DNA of 64,000 nt from Novosphingobium silvae (GCF_009856825.1 NZ_WVTD01000001.1:496001-560000); one strand, 5' to 3'; counted from the first letter of the stretch, positions 8,593-18,054 are shown. A program made the numbers and translations. The notes: generated by a model from the sequence alone, not told the origin.

Positions 8593-9867
8593 ATGACCGA
8601 TACGATCTTCGCCCTGTCGAGCGGGGCCCCGCCTGCCGCCATCGCCGTTCTGCGGCTAAGCGGCCCTCAGGCAGGCGAGGCGCTCGCCGCGTTGAGTGGC
8701 CGCCTTCCGGAACCGCGCCGGGCCAGCTATCGGACCTTGCGTGTTCCACGTGGAACAGAGCTCGACCGGGCGCTGGTGCTGTGGTTCCCCGGCCCTGCGA
8801 CCGCCACGGGCGAGGACCTGGCCGAGCTGCACCTGCACGGCGGGCGGGCCGTCGTCGCAGCGGTGGAAGCGGCGCTGGCGTCGATGCCGGGGCTGCGACC
8901 GGCGGTTCCGGGAGAGTTCACCCGCCGCGCCTTCGCGAACGGACGCATAGACCTTGCCGAGGCGGAAGGCTTGGCCGATCTGCTGGCAGCCGAAACCGAA
9001 CTGCAGCGCCGCAGCGCCATCGCCATGGCCGGGGGAACCTTCTCCACGCAAGTCGAGGGCTGGCGCGCGGCTGTCCTTTCCGCATCCGCAGCGGTGGAAG
9101 CCGTGCTCGATTTCGGGGAGGAGGATGACGTCGCCGACCTGCCGGATGACTTCATGCCTCGCCTCGAGGGCCTCGTCCGCGAACTGGCGGCATGGCTGTC
9201 GCGGCCGCGTGCGGAGACCCTGCGCGATGGTTTTCGCGTGGTGCTGGCCGGACCGCCGAACGCGGGCAAGAGCACCTTGTTCAACGCGCTGGTAGAGGAC
9301 GAGGCAGCGATCACCGCCCCGCTCGCCGGGACCACTCGCGATGTGCTGACCCGCTCCGTTGCCATCACCGGCGTCCCTTTCGTCTTCGCCGATACCGCCG
9401 GTCTGCGCGATCAAACTCAGGACGAAATCGAGGCCATCGGCATCGACCGTGCCCGAGCCGCGTTGGAGCGGGCCGATCTCGTTCTGTGGCTGGGCTATGA
9501 AGGGCAGGGGCCGCACGGCAGCTGGGAGATCGCTGCCCAGATCGACCGTGGGGGCAGGGGCAAGCGCGCGGCTCGCCATGCCGTCTCGGCCATGACCGGC
9601 GAAGGGCTGGACGGGCTGCGCCGCGACATGGTGGAGACTGCAAGGCAGGCCATGCCACGGCCCGGCGACGCCGCTCTCAACGCGCGGCAACATGGGCTGC
9701 TGGCCGATGCCATGCAGGCCCTGCGCGATGGCATGGAAGAGCGCGATCCGCTTCTCGTCGCCGAGTGCCTGCGCCGCACCCGTCTTTCCTTCGACGCGCT
9801 AATTGGCCGGGCAGCGACCGAGGACATGCTCGACACTCTGTTCGGTCGCTTCTGCATCGGCAAGTAG
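8593..9867 (+). CDS. mnmE: tRNA modification GTPase MnmE (TrmE)
   Basis: MnmE works with MnmG to install the carboxymethylaminomethyl group on wobble uridine 34 of certain tRNAs. The 424-residue protein has the N-terminal folate-binding domain, a helical domain, and an inserted GTPase domain with G1 motif GPPNAGKS near 220-227 and G3 DTAG near 267. The C-terminal FCIGK carries the essential cysteine. A parS-like site at 8742-8757 lies inside and is read V-P-R-G-T. mnmG follows after an 81-bp gap that contains another parS-like site. Confidence 0.96.
   Translation: MTDTIFALSSGAPPAAIAVLRLSGPQAGEALAALSGRLPEPRRASYRTLRVPRGTELDRALVLWFPGPATATGEDLAELHLHGGRAVVAAVEAALASMPGLRPAVPGEFTRRAFANGRIDLAEAEGLADLLAAETELQRRSAIAMAGGTFSTQVEGWRAAVLSASAAVEAVLDFGEEDDVADLPDDFMPRLEGLVRELAAWLSRPRAETLRDGFRVVLAGPPNAGKSTLFNALVEDEAAITAPLAGTTRDVLTRSVAITGVPFVFADTAGLRDQTQDEIEAIGIDRARAALERADLVLWLGYEGQGPHGSWEIAAQIDRGGRGKRAARHAVSAMTGEGLDGLRRDMVETARQAMPRPGDAALNARQHGLLADAMQALRDGMEERDPLLVAECLRRTRLSFDALIGRAATEDMLDTLFGRFCIGK
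8742..8757. other. parS site 2 (inside mnmE)
   Basis: TGTTCCACGTGGAACA is a perfect 16-bp palindrome and one of only two perfect copies in the window. It is read in frame by mnmE as part of V-P-R-G-T-E. Confidence 0.92.
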
Positions 9868-9873
9868 ACCGCT

Positions 9874-9889
9874 TGTTCCACGTGAAACA
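9874..9889. other. parS-like site 3 (mnmE-mnmG gap)
   Basis: TGTTCCACGTGAAACA, one base from the perfect palindrome, lies 7 bp after the mnmE stop. It is one of the intergenic members of the set. Confidence 0.88.
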
Positions 9890-9948
9890 TTGCCGGACTG
9901 GCGCATGGTGCTTTGACGCGAATCCTGCTGTGCGATAAAGGCGCGCGA

Positions 9949-11796
9949 ATGCACTCCTTCGACGTTATCGTGATCGGCGGCGGCCATGCCGGCTGCGAGG
10001 CGGCAGCTGTCGCTGCGCGCATGGGCGCACGCGTGGCACTCGTCAGCTTCGACCTTGATGCGGTGGGCGCGATGAGCTGCAACCCGGCCATCGGCGGCCT
10101 CGGCAAGGGCCACCTGGTCCGCGAGGTGGACGCCTTCGACGGGCTAATCGCCCGCGCAGCGGATGCGGCGGCCATTCACTATCGCATGCTCAACCGCTCG
10201 AAAGGCAGCGCTGTGCAGGGGCCGCGGGTGCAGGCCGACCGCCGCCTGTTCAAGGCCGAGATCCAGCGCCTCCTCCAGCACCAGGGCGACCTGACGCTCG
10301 TCGCGGGCGAGGCGGCGGCGCTGGTCATGGAGGGCGGACGGACGGTCGGCATCGACCTTGCGGACGGCACTCGCCTCGGCGCGCGGGCGGTGATCCTGTG
10401 CACCGGGACGTTCCTTGGCGGCACTCTATTCCGGGGCGAGGAACGGCTTGTCGGCGGGCGTATCGGCGAAGCCTCGGCGCAGCGCCTCGCCGCGCAGATG
10501 CGCGAGGCGGCGCTGCCCATGGCCCGGCTCAAGACCGGCACGCCGCCGCGCCTCGATGGCCGCACGATAGACTGGTCGCGCCTCAACCAGCAGCCCTCCG
10601 ACGGGGAGGACTGGACGATGTCGGCGATGGGGAAGGGCAGGCGCGTGCCACAGGTGTTTTGCGCCATCACCCGGACCAACGCCGCCAGCCACGACGTGAT
10701 CCGCGCCAACCTGCACCGCTCGCCGCTGTTCTCGGGCGCGATCGGCGCGCAGGGTCCGCGCTATTGCCCCTCGATCGAGGACAAGATCCACCGCTTCGCC
10801 GACCGCGACGGGCATCAGGTGTTCCTGGAGCCGGAAGGCCTTTCCACGCACCTCGTCTACCCCAACGGCATCAGCACCTCACTTCCCGCCGATGTGCAGC
10901 TTGCCATGCTGCGCACCATGGAGGGGCTTGAACGGGTCGAGATGGAAGTGCCCGGCTATGCGGTGGAGTACGACCATATCGATCCGCGCGCGCTGAGAAC
11001 CAGCCTTGAGCTTCGCGACATCCCTGGCCTGTATTGCGCCGGTCAGATCAACGGGACCACTGGCTACGAGGAAGCGGCGGCGCAGGGGCTCGTCGCCGGG
11101 CTCCACGCGGCTGCGGATGTTCTGGGCCGCGCGGCGCCGGCGCTGGACCGCGCGAACAGCTACATGGCGGTGATGATCGACGACCTCACGCTTCACGGGG
11201 TGAGCGAGCCTTACCGCATGCTGACGGCCCGCGCCGAGTACCGCCTGCGCCTTCGCGCCAACAACGCTTCCACTCGCCTGACGCCGCTGGCGCTGCAGGC
11301 CGGAGCGGTAGGTGCCGAACGGCGCGCATGGTTTGCGAAGAGGGAAGAGGCGCGCGCCAAGCTCGACGCGGCGCTTGGCACCGTCGCTCCGGCGAGTGAG
11401 CTGGCGGCGGCAGGCCTGCCTGTCCGTACGGACGCGGGGCGCCTGCCGCTGCGCGAATGGCTCCGGTTCGGCGGTGTGGAGATCGCGGCGCTGTCGCCTT
11501 GGATCGATCCCGCGCTGCGTCAGGGTGCCGCGCTGGTCGAGGAACTGGCGGAGGACGCGGTCTATGCGCCATACCTTGAACGGCAGGAGCGGGAACTGCG
11601 CGACCTTCGCGCAAGCGAATCGCTGCCGCTGGGCGATGGCTTCCCCTATGACCGCACGCCCGGCCTCTCGCGCGAGATGGTGGAGCGGCTGACCCGCGCC
11701 CAGCCCGCGACGCTGGCGGCGGCCGGGCGCCTGCCCGGCATAACCCCGGCAGCGCTTGCCGCATTGCTTGTCCATGCCCGCAGGGAGGCTGCGTGA
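9949..11796 (+). CDS. mnmG: tRNA uridine-5-carboxymethylaminomethyl modification enzyme MnmG (GidA)
   Basis: MnmG is the FAD- and NADH-dependent partner of MnmE in wobble uridine modification. The 615-residue product begins [19 protein letters not shown], the FAD dinucleotide-binding motif, followed by [19 protein letters not shown], a GidA signature. The second signature, around [21 protein letters not shown], is also present. The ATG at 9949 is preferred to an upstream TTG at 9913 because the family begins at the FAD strand. The stop overlaps the rsmG GTG start as GTGA. Confidence 0.97.
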   Translation: MHSFDVIVIGGGHAGCEAAAVAARMGARVALVSFDLDAVGAMSCNPAIGGLGKGHLVREVDAFDGLIARAADAAAIHYRMLNRSKGSAVQGPRVQADRRLFKAEIQRLLQHQGDLTLVAGEAAALVMEGGRTVGIDLADGTRLGARAVILCTGTFLGGTLFRGEERLVGGRIGEASAQRLAAQMREAALPMARLKTGTPPRLDGRTIDWSRLNQQPSDGEDWTMSAMGKGRRVPQVFCAITRTNAASHDVIRANLHRSPLFSGAIGAQGPRYCPSIEDKIHRFADRDGHQVFLEPEGLSTHLVYPNGISTSLPADVQLAMLRTMEGLERVEMEVPGYAVEYDHIDPRALRTSLELRDIPGLYCAGQINGTTGYEEAAAQGLVAGLHAAADVLGRAAPALDRANSYMAVMIDDLTLHGVSEPYRMLTARAEYRLRLRANNASTRLTPLALQAGAVGAERRAWFAKREEARAKLDAALGTVAPASELAAAGLPVRTDAGRLPLREWLRFGGVEIAALSPWIDPALRQGAALVEELAEDAVYAPYLERQERELRDLRASESLPLGDGFPYDRTPGLSREMVERLTRAQPATLAAAGRLPGITPAALAALLVHARREAA

Positions 11797-12434
11797 TCAC
11801 GACCGAAGACGAGGCCCGCGACTGGCTGCGGGCGCTGCCGGGATGCGACGAGGCGGCGATGGCGCGGCTCGGCGTGCTGGTCGACATGCTGCGCGAGGAG
11901 AACACCCGCCAGAACCTCGTTTCAAGCCGGAGCCTGGAACAGGTCTGGCTGCGGCACATCCTCGACAGCGCGCAGCTGCTCCCGCATGTTCCACGTGAAA
12001 CATCTTTGCCATGGATCGACCTTGGTACCGGCGCCGGATTCCCCGGCCTCGTGGTGGCAGCGCTTCGGCCAGAGACCGAGGTGCTGATGGTCGAATCGCG
12101 CACGCGGCGGATCGAATGGTTGGACCGGGCACGGGTGGCGATGGGGCTCGGGAAGGCGCAGGTGATCGGCCAGCGCCTGGAACTAGTCGCCTCGCAGCCC
12201 TGCAGCGTCATTTCGGCCCGCGCATTTGCGCCGCTGGACAAATTGCTCGCCTTATCGTCGCGATTTTCCACAAGTGACACGATCTGGCTGTTGCCCAAAG
12301 GGCAGTCTGCCAGCCAAGAACTGGCAGACCTTCGCAACTGGCGGCATGTGTTCCACGTGGAACAGTCTTTGACGGACCCGCAGGCAGGCATCATTGTCGG
12401 CACGCTAGCCGGCGGGAAGGGTAAGAGCAGATGA
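11793..12434 (+). CDS. rsmG: 16S rRNA (guanine-527-N7)-methyltransferase RsmG (GidB)
   Basis: RsmG methylates N7 of G527 in 16S rRNA with S-adenosylmethionine. The 213-residue protein has the family segment [22 protein letters not shown] and the SAM-binding loop [11 protein letters not shown], then the VESRTRR strand. The GTG start is set by the 4-bp overlap with mnmG, and the stop overlaps the parA ATG. Two parS-like sites (11987 and 12349) lie inside the gene, 362 bp apart. Confidence 0.95.
   Translation: MITTEDEARDWLRALPGCDEAAMARLGVLVDMLREENTRQNLVSSRSLEQVWLRHILDSAQLLPHVPRETSLPWIDLGTGAGFPGLVVAALRPETEVLMVESRTRRIEWLDRARVAMGLGKAQVIGQRLELVASQPCSVISARAFAPLDKLLALSSRFSTSDTIWLLPKGQSASQELADLRNWRHVFHVEQSLTDPQAGIIVGTLAGGKGKSR
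11987..12002. other. parS-like site 4 (inside rsmG)
   Basis: TGTTCCACGTGAAACA, the same single-base variant as sites 1 and 3. rsmG reads it as V-P-R-E-T. Confidence 0.88.
12349..12364. other. parS site 5 (inside rsmG, upstream of parA)
   Basis: TGTTCCACGTGGAACA, a perfect palindrome, 67 bp before the parA start codon. rsmG reads it in another frame than mnmE reads site 2, giving F-H-V-E-Q. Confidence 0.92.
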
Positions 12435-13210
12435 TCCGCATCGCCATTGCCAACCAGAAGGGCGGCGTCGGCAAGACGACTACCGCCATCAACGTTGCCA
12501 CCGCGCTGGCGGCGACCGGGTGGAAGACCCTGCTGATCGATCTCGATCCGCAGGGCAACGCCTCGACTGGCGTGGGCGTCTCCGCCTCTGCGCGCGAGGC
12601 TTCCTCCTACGATGTGCTGGTCGATCGGGTGCCGGTGTCGCAGTGCGTGATGTCCACGCGCATCCCCGGGCTCGACCTGCTGCCTGCAACCGTGGACCTG
12701 TCCGGCGCGGAAGTGGAGCTGGTGAACGCGGATGACCGGGCGCACCGCCTGCAGCGTGCGCTGCGCGCGCCCGATCTAGGTTACGACGTGTGCTTGATCG
12801 ACTGCCCGCCTTCGCTGGGGCTCCTGACGCTCAACGCGCTGACCGCCGCAGATACCCTGCTGGTGCCTCTGCAGTGCGAGTTCTTCGCGCTCGAGGGGCT
12901 GAGCCAGCTGCTCACCACCGTGGAGCGGGTGCAGCAGCGCTTCAACCCCGACCTTGGCATCATCGGCATCGCGCTGACCATGTTCGACCGGCGCAACCGC
13001 CTGACCGAGCAGGTCTCCGAGGACGTGCGCTCGTGCCTTGGCCAGCTTATCTTCGAGACTACCATTCCGCGCAACGTGCGCCTTTCGGAGGCTCCGAGCC
13101 ATGGAGTCCCGGCGCTCATCTACGATCACGCCTGCGCCGGCAGCCGCGCCTACATGGCGCTCGCGCGTGAGCTGATCACCAGGCTGCCCGAAAAGAGGAT
13201 AGCGGCATGA
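12431..13210 (+). CDS. parA: Chromosome partitioning ATPase ParA (Soj)
   Basis: ParA is the Walker-type ATPase that moves ParB-bound origins. The 259-residue protein has the deviant Walker A motif KGGVGKTT with the signature lysine Lys11, then DLDPQGNAS and the Walker B region VCLIDCPPSLG. It has no N-terminal helix-turn-helix, so it is of the short chromosomal type. ATGA overlaps at both ends link it to rsmG and parB. A perfect parS copy lies just upstream within rsmG. Confidence 0.97.
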   Translation: MIRIAIANQKGGVGKTTTAINVATALAATGWKTLLIDLDPQGNASTGVGVSASAREASSYDVLVDRVPVSQCVMSTRIPGLDLLPATVDLSGAEVELVNADDRAHRLQRALRAPDLGYDVCLIDCPPSLGLLTLNALTAADTLLVPLQCEFFALEGLSQLLTTVERVQQRFNPDLGIIGIALTMFDRRNRLTEQVSEDVRSCLGQLIFETTIPRNVRLSEAPSHGVPALIYDHACAGSRAYMALARELITRLPEKRIAA

Positions 13211-14181
13211 ACGACGACCCCATTGTCCGCTTCAGCGTGCCTGGCGCGGGCGCCAGCCCGGCGCCCCGGCAGAAGCCCAAGGGGCTTGGCCGCGGCCTTG
13301 GCGCGCTGCTGGGCGAAACCCGCCGCGAGGAACCCGTTGCCGCTGCGAGCGGCGGTGGCAGCGGCCCGGCCTCGCGCTCGGGTGGGCTGGCGGTGCTCTC
13401 CATCGCCGAAATCCAGCCCGACCCGCATCAGCCGCGGCGGTACTTCGAGGAAGCCGCGCTGGAGGAACTGGCCGCTTCCATCGCGCAGCGGGGGGTGATC
13501 CAGCCCATCATCGTGCGCCCGCTCGATAACGGGCGCTACCAGCTGGTGGCGGGCGAGCGCCGCTGGCGGGCGGCGCAGAAGGCGCAGCTCCACGAGATTC
13601 CCGCGCTCGTGCGCGACCTCACCGACCGCGAGGTCATGGCGCTGGCGCTGATCGAGAACCTCCAGCGCGAGGACCTGAACCCGATCGAGGAAGCGCGCGC
13701 GTATAACCGCCTATCCGAGATGGAAGGCATGACGCAGGCCGAGATCGCCCGGATGGTCGACAAAAGTCGTAGCCACGTCGCCAACTTCCAGCGCCTGCTT
13801 GCCCTGCCCGACGGAGTGATCTCGCTGGTGGAGAAGGGCGACCTTTCGATGGGTCATGCCCGCGCGCTCATCGGCTGCGATGGAGCGGAAGACATCGCCG
13901 AGGCTGCCGTGACCCGGCAGATGTCCGTGCGCGATGTCGAGAAGCTGGTGCGCCGAAAGCAGCGTGGCGAGACCGGGCCGCGCCGTCCGCGCACCGCGCG
14001 CGAGGGCGGGGCAGGCAATGCCGACATCGAGGCGGTGCAGAACCACCTCGAGGAGTTCCTGGGCCTTCCGGTGAAGATCGACTCCAACGCCGATCTGGCA
14101 TCGGGCACGGTGACGATCCGCTATTCCACGCTCGACCAGCTCGACCTCGTTTGCCAGCGGCTGACGGGCGGCGGGATCTGA
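13207..14181 (+). CDS. parB: Chromosome partitioning protein ParB (Spo0J)
   Basis: ParB is a CTP-dependent clamp that loads at parS and spreads. The 324-residue protein shows, in order, the N-terminal LGRGLGALL (27-35) that stimulates ParA in the family, the CTP-binding box GERRWR (116-121), ENLQREDLNPIEEA (150-163), the helix-turn-helix TQAEIARMVDKSRSHV (176-191) and a C-terminal dimer domain. Codon 1 overlaps the parA stop as ATGA. Ten parS-like sites surround the gene. Confidence 0.97.
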   Translation: MNDDPIVRFSVPGAGASPAPRQKPKGLGRGLGALLGETRREEPVAAASGGGSGPASRSGGLAVLSIAEIQPDPHQPRRYFEEAALEELAASIAQRGVIQPIIVRPLDNGRYQLVAGERRWRAAQKAQLHEIPALVRDLTDREVMALALIENLQREDLNPIEEARAYNRLSEMEGMTQAEIARMVDKSRSHVANFQRLLALPDGVISLVEKGDLSMGHARALIGCDGAEDIAEAAVTRQMSVRDVEKLVRRKQRGETGPRRPRTAREGGAGNADIEAVQNHLEEFLGLPVKIDSNADLASGTVTIRYSTLDQLDLVCQRLTGGGI

Positions 14182-14236
14182 CGGGGGCCTGAAGCGCACC
14201 TGCCGGAGCTACGCGCTTCCGGCTCGCGCCTTCCGG

Positions 14237-14983
14237 TCAGCGCACCGGCACGCGCTTGCCGGGAGCGATCCTGACCCGCTTGTCCACCGCTGCCTTGCGG
14301 CGCGGGGCGGCACGGCGGGCGGGGCGGACCGGCACATCCTCGTAGACGTATTCGATGGTCTCGGTGCATTCCGGCTCGGCCCGGCGGACCGGGACCATCA
14401 TCATCGGCTGCGCCATGCAGCACCCGGGCGCACCGTATCCATAGCCGTATGGGGCATACCCACCCGCGTAGGGCGCATAGCCCGCCCCGCCCGTGGGCAC
14501 GGAATAGTAGCCCTGCTGCGGGTATCCCTGCCCGGGATAGTAGCCCCCTGCGGCGCGGGCATAGTAATCATCCAGATAGGCTTCGCATTCGTCGCGGTCG
14601 CGGCCGCTGTCCTCGGCCTTGTCGATCACGGCCCCGGCCGCCGCCCCGACGGCGGCTCCCGCGATGGTGCCCACGGTGCGGTTGCCCCGTCCAGCGATGC
14701 GGTTGCCGGCAAGGCCGCCCGCTGCGCCGCCGATGAGAGCGCCGCCCACGCCGCGATCGCGCGCGGCGAGGCGTTGGCGGCAATCGGCCAGCCATGCCTC
14801 GCGTGCGTCCGCCGGATGGTAGGTGCCAGGCTGGGGAGGCATGTATTCCGCCTCGGGGTAGCCAGCATCGGCCTCGTCATAGCCCTGCGCGGCATAGTCC
14901 GCCCCGGCGCTGTCCTGCGCATGGGCAGGCACAGCGGCAAAGGACAGCGCCGCCAGTGCGGCGTGGGGAAGACGAAGACGCAT
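14237..14983 (-). CDS. Secreted glycine-zipper protein
   Basis: A 248-residue protein with a signal peptide (cut after A-H-A-Q region), a tyrosine- and proline-rich linker, then a glycine-zipper 2TM segment (GALIGGAAGGLAGNRIAG and GTIAGAAVGAAAGAVI, about 80-120) typical of outer-membrane-anchored small proteins. The middle is rich in Gly-Tyr (GGYAPYGYGYG) and the tail in arginine. The function is unknown; relatives are envelope proteins. It converges with parB. A 14-bp palindrome lies 37 bp upstream of the start. Confidence 0.82.
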   Translation of the reverse strand: MRLRLPHAALAALSFAAVPAHAQDSAGADYAAQGYDEADAGYPEAEYMPPQPGTYHPADAREAWLADCRQRLAARDRGVGGALIGGAAGGLAGNRIAGRGNRTVGTIAGAAVGAAAGAVIDKAEDSGRDRDECEAYLDDYYARAAGGYYPGQGYPQQGYYSVPTGGAGYAPYAGGYAPYGYGYGAPGCCMAQPMMMVPVRRAEPECTETIEYVYEDVPVRPARRAAPRRKAAVDKRVRIAPGKRVPVR

Positions 14984-15019
14984 GGGACACCCTTTCGCGG
15001 CCGGGACACTGGATCAGTC

Positions 15020-15033
15020 CCGTTAGCTAACGG
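15020..15033. promoter_or_regulatory. 14-bp perfect palindrome upstream of the glycine-zipper gene
   Basis: CCGTTAGCTAACGG lies 37-50 bp upstream of the start codon at 14983 and could be an operator. No matching site was noticed elsewhere in the window, so a specific regulator is not proposed. Confidence 0.4.
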
Positions 15034-15124
15034 TTTGTCTAGCATCCTGTTGCCCGCGAGACCAAGGGCCGGGCTGGGCGGCCTTGGCGTTGTCCCGTTT
15101 CGGCGCAGTCTGGCGCGCGCGCCT

Positions 15125-15607
15125 TCAGATCGCCAGCGCGGCGACCTGTGCCAGCAGCTGCATTCCGGCCGCGTCCTCATCGTCGAAGCGGCCCGGCGTC
15201 GGGCTGTCGAGATCGATCACCGCGATGACCTTGCCGTCGCGCAGGACGGGCACCACCAGCTCCGAGCGGCTGTCCGCGTCGCAGGCGATGTGGCCCGGGA
15301 AGGCGTGCACGTCGGGCACCACCTGCGTCGTGCCGAGCGCGGCGACCGTGCCGCATACGCCCGTGCCGAAGGGGATGCGGATGCAGGCGGGCTTGCCGAT
15401 GAAAGGCCCCAGGACCAGTTCGTCGGCAACCACCCGATAAAAGCCCGCCCAGTTGAGATCGGGCACGAACTGCCAGATCGCCGCCGCCATGTTGGCCATG
15501 TTGGCGACCGCGTCGGGTTCGCCCTGCACCAGCGCATCGGCGGCGCGGGCAAGGGAGCTGTAGAGTTCGGGCTTGGCCGCGTTCGCGGCGGGAGCAAAGT
15601 CGTACAT
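15125..15607 (-). CDS. msrC: Free methionine-(R)-sulfoxide reductase, GAF domain
   Basis: This enzyme reduces free methionine-R-sulfoxide. The 160-residue single GAF domain carries the three cysteines of the family at 75 (GKPACIRI), 85 (GVCGT) and 109 (HIACDADS), and the SRSELVVP segment. Spacing matches the E. coli enzyme, in which these cysteines form the catalytic disulfide relay. No clear Shine-Dalgarno is seen before the ATG. It is divergent from the sugar dehydrogenase gene. Confidence 0.92.
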   Translation of the reverse strand: MYDFAPAANAAKPELYSSLARAADALVQGEPDAVANMANMAAAIWQFVPDLNWAGFYRVVADELVLGPFIGKPACIRIPFGTGVCGTVAALGTTQVVPDVHAFPGHIACDADSRSELVVPVLRDGKVIAVIDLDSPTPGRFDDEDAAGMQLLAQVAALAI

Positions 15608-15669
15608 GGCGGCTGCGTTAGCGCAACTCGCTGTTGTCGGCTAGGCGGCGCTCGCCTATCTCGATGGGC

Positions 15670-17145
15670 ATGAACCCGATCGTCAAGAAGACCGCCATCG
15701 CTTCCACCTTGATCGTCCTGGCCGCGGCCGGGTTCGTCTACTGGGGCATCCACTCCAACACCTCCGACCTGCCGAGCGACGCCACCACGGGCCGCGATCC
15801 GCAGCTGGTGGAGCCGGACCCGCAGTGGATCCCCAGCATGAAGCTCGCCAATCCCGTCGGTTGGGCGAAGGGCGAAGCGCCGAAAGCCGCGCCGGGGCTG
15901 GCCGTCAGGCGCTTCGCGGAAGGGCTGAACCATCCGCGCACGATGCTGACGCTGCCCAACGGCGACGTGCTCGTGGCCGAGACCAACGCACCCCCGCGCG
16001 AAGGATCGCCGGGCTTCACCGGCTTCGTGAAGGACCTCGTCATGGGCCGGGTAGGCGCGGGCGAGCCTTCTCCCGACCGGATCGTCCTGCTGCGCGACGT
16101 CGATGGAGACGGCCGCGCGGAAGGGCGCTTCACCCTGCGCAGCGCGGACCTGCACTCGCCTTCCGGCATGGCCTACCGCGATGGCAGGCTCTACGTCGCT
16201 AACCACGACGCGGTCTATGAGTTCGCCTTCCAGCCGGGCGCCGTCTCGATCGAAGGCAAGCCGCTGCGCAAGCTGATGGACATGCCGGGCGGCGGCCACT
16301 GGATGCGCAATCTCCTGCTGAGCGCGGACGGCAAGCACCTCTACGTGGCGGTCGGATCGAAGACCAACATCGCCGACGACGGGATGGAGGCCGAGGAAGG
16401 CCGCGCGATGATCTGGGAGGTCGACATCGACACCGGCCGCCGCCGCCAGTTCGCCGCCGGCATGCGCAATCCCAACGGAATGGCGTGGAACCCCTCCACC
16501 GGGGAGATGTGGGCGACCGTGCAGGAGCGGGACATGCTCGGCCCCGATCTCGTGCCCGATTACCTGACCAACGTGCCGGTTGGCGCGCAGTACGGCTGGC
16601 CCTGGGTCTACTGGAAGAACACGTTCGACGAGCGGGTCGAATGGCCGATGCAGACCTACATGATCGAATATACGCGCAAGCCCGAGTATGCAATGGGCGC
16701 GCATGTCTCGGTGCTGGGGCTGGCTTTCGCGAACGGCGGCAACCGCATGGGCGAGGGGTACGCGAACGGGGCGTTCATCGCGCGGCACGGTTCTTGGAAC
16801 CGGCGTCCGGCGGCAGGCTATGACGTGGTATTCGTGCCTTTCGACGCCAACGGCAACCCACGGGACGTAAAGCCGCAGCCGGTCCTCACCGGCTTCCTGA
16901 AGGACAACGGCGAGACACGGGGCCGGCCTACCTGGGTCACTTTCGACAAGGGCGGCGCGCTGCTGGTGAGCGACGACACCGCCGGGATCGTCTGGCGCGT
17001 GGTGTCGCCCGGCGCGCAGCCATCCGCCGCGATCCGGCCGGTCGAGACCGAGCACATGAAGCCGCTCAAGGAAATCAAGGATCCCACCGCGCCCGGGCAG
17101 ATGATCGGCGGCTTCCGCAAGGAAGTGGACAAGCTGCTGCCGTGA
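15670..17145 (+). CDS. PQQ-dependent sugar (sorbosone-type) dehydrogenase, membrane-anchored
   Basis: A beta-propeller dehydrogenase of about 491 residues, similar to L-sorbosone/soluble glucose dehydrogenases that use pyrroloquinoline quinone. A hydrophobic segment at about residues 6-26 (IASTLIVLAAAGFVYWG) would anchor or export it. Propeller features include NHPRTMLTLPNGDVLVAE, a GDGRAEGRF calcium-like loop, and the late NGAFIARHGSWNRRPAAGYDVVFVPF block. Two ATGs (15664 and 15670) are possible. No PQQ synthesis genes are in the window, and the substrate is unknown. Confidence 0.82.
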   Translation: MNPIVKKTAIASTLIVLAAAGFVYWGIHSNTSDLPSDATTGRDPQLVEPDPQWIPSMKLANPVGWAKGEAPKAAPGLAVRRFAEGLNHPRTMLTLPNGDVLVAETNAPPREGSPGFTGFVKDLVMGRVGAGEPSPDRIVLLRDVDGDGRAEGRFTLRSADLHSPSGMAYRDGRLYVANHDAVYEFAFQPGAVSIEGKPLRKLMDMPGGGHWMRNLLLSADGKHLYVAVGSKTNIADDGMEAEEGRAMIWEVDIDTGRRRQFAAGMRNPNGMAWNPSTGEMWATVQERDMLGPDLVPDYLTNVPVGAQYGWPWVYWKNTFDERVEWPMQTYMIEYTRKPEYAMGAHVSVLGLAFANGGNRMGEGYANGAFIARHGSWNRRPAAGYDVVFVPFDANGNPRDVKPQPVLTGFLKDNGETRGRPTWVTFDKGGALLVSDDTAGIVWRVVSPGAQPSAAIRPVETEHMKPLKEIKDPTAPGQMIGGFRKEVDKLLP

Positions 17146-17161
17146 GGCGGTATTCGGACGA

Positions 17162-17188
17162 AGGGCGCCTTTCCGGGCGTCCCTCTTT
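17162..17188. terminator. Candidate terminator between convergent genes
   Basis: AGGGCGCC and GGGCGTCCCT can pair with one bulge, followed by CTTT on the plus strand. It lies between the sugar dehydrogenase stop and the convergent ATPase stop. The stem is imperfect and the U run short. Confidence 0.4.
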
Positions 17189-17205
17189 GCCGACGGTCCG
17201 TGGCG

Positions 17206-18054
17206 TCAGATCGCCTTGCCGGCCCGCCCCGCCAGTTCGTTGACGTATTGCCAGGCGACACGGCCGGAGCGGGCTCCGCGGCGGCGCGACCATTCGAGCG
17301 CGTCGGCCTGGTCCCAGTCAAGGGCGAAATCCTGCGCATAGCCGCCGATGATGGCGAGATAGGCGTCCTGGTCGCAGTTGTGGAAGCCGATCGAAAGGCC
17401 GAAGCGGTCGGCCAGCGCGAGCTTCTCGTCCACGATGTCGCGGGCGTTGATCGGGTCGTCCTGCTCGGCCATCGTGCGGCCCACGATCGCCCGGCGGTTG
17501 GAAGTGACGGCAAGGCGCACGTTCGCGGGCCGCGCCTCGACACCGCCTTCCAGCCATGAACGCAGGATGCGCGGGCCTGCGCCGTCCCCTTCCTCGAAGC
17601 CGAGATCGTCGATGAAGACGAGGAAGCTGCGCTCCACCGTGCCGAGCGCGGCGAAAAGGGCGGAGACGCCCGAAAGCGCTTCCTGCGCCACCTGCACCAG
17701 CGCGATCCGGCCGGGATGCGCCTGGTCTGCGGCCTTTACCGCAGCGCGCAGCACGGCCGACTTGCCCATTCCGCGCGAACCCCACAGCAGCATGTCATGC
17801 GCGGCATGTCCCGCAGCGAGCCGCTCGACGTTGGTGACCACGCGCTCCTTCTGGGTGTCGATGCCGCGCAGCAGCGAAAGGGCAGGGGCGTCCAGCTTCT
17901 CCACCCCGCGCGCCGCCTCGCCCGTCCACACATAGGCGGGGTGGGCCAGCCAGTCGGTCCGCACGGGCGCGGGCGGAGCCAGGCGTTCCAGCGCCTGCGC
18001 GATGCGAGTCAGGAGTTCGGGGCTGTCGCCGGAGGCATTCGGGGCGGACGTCAT
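17206..18054 (-). CDS. AAA-type ATPase, DUF815 family
   Basis: A 282-residue ATPase with Walker A LLWGSRGMGKSAVL, Walker B FLVFIDDLGF and a sensor-like VRLAVTSNRRAI. This fits DUF815 ATPases of unknown function. AAGGA lies 11 bases before the ATG at 18054; the longer frame upstream is not convincing. The N-terminal 50 residues contain a helix (LLTRIAQALERLAPP). It is divergent from tsaC, with 49 bp between starts. Confidence 0.85.
   Translation of the reverse strand: MTSAPNASGDSPELLTRIAQALERLAPPAPVRTDWLAHPAYVWTGEAARGVEKLDAPALSLLRGIDTQKERVVTNVERLAAGHAAHDMLLWGSRGMGKSAVLRAAVKAADQAHPGRIALVQVAQEALSGVSALFAALGTVERSFLVFIDDLGFEEGDGAGPRILRSWLEGGVEARPANVRLAVTSNRRAIVGRTMAEQDDPINARDIVDEKLALADRFGLSIGFHNCDQDAYLAIIGGYAQDFALDWDQADALEWSRRRGARSGRVAWQYVNELAGRAGKAI

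Noticed and set aside
14202..14223. GCCGGA/TCCGGC hairpin after parB
   Set aside because: Only 6 bp of stem with a 10-base loop and no U run; too weak for a terminator call.
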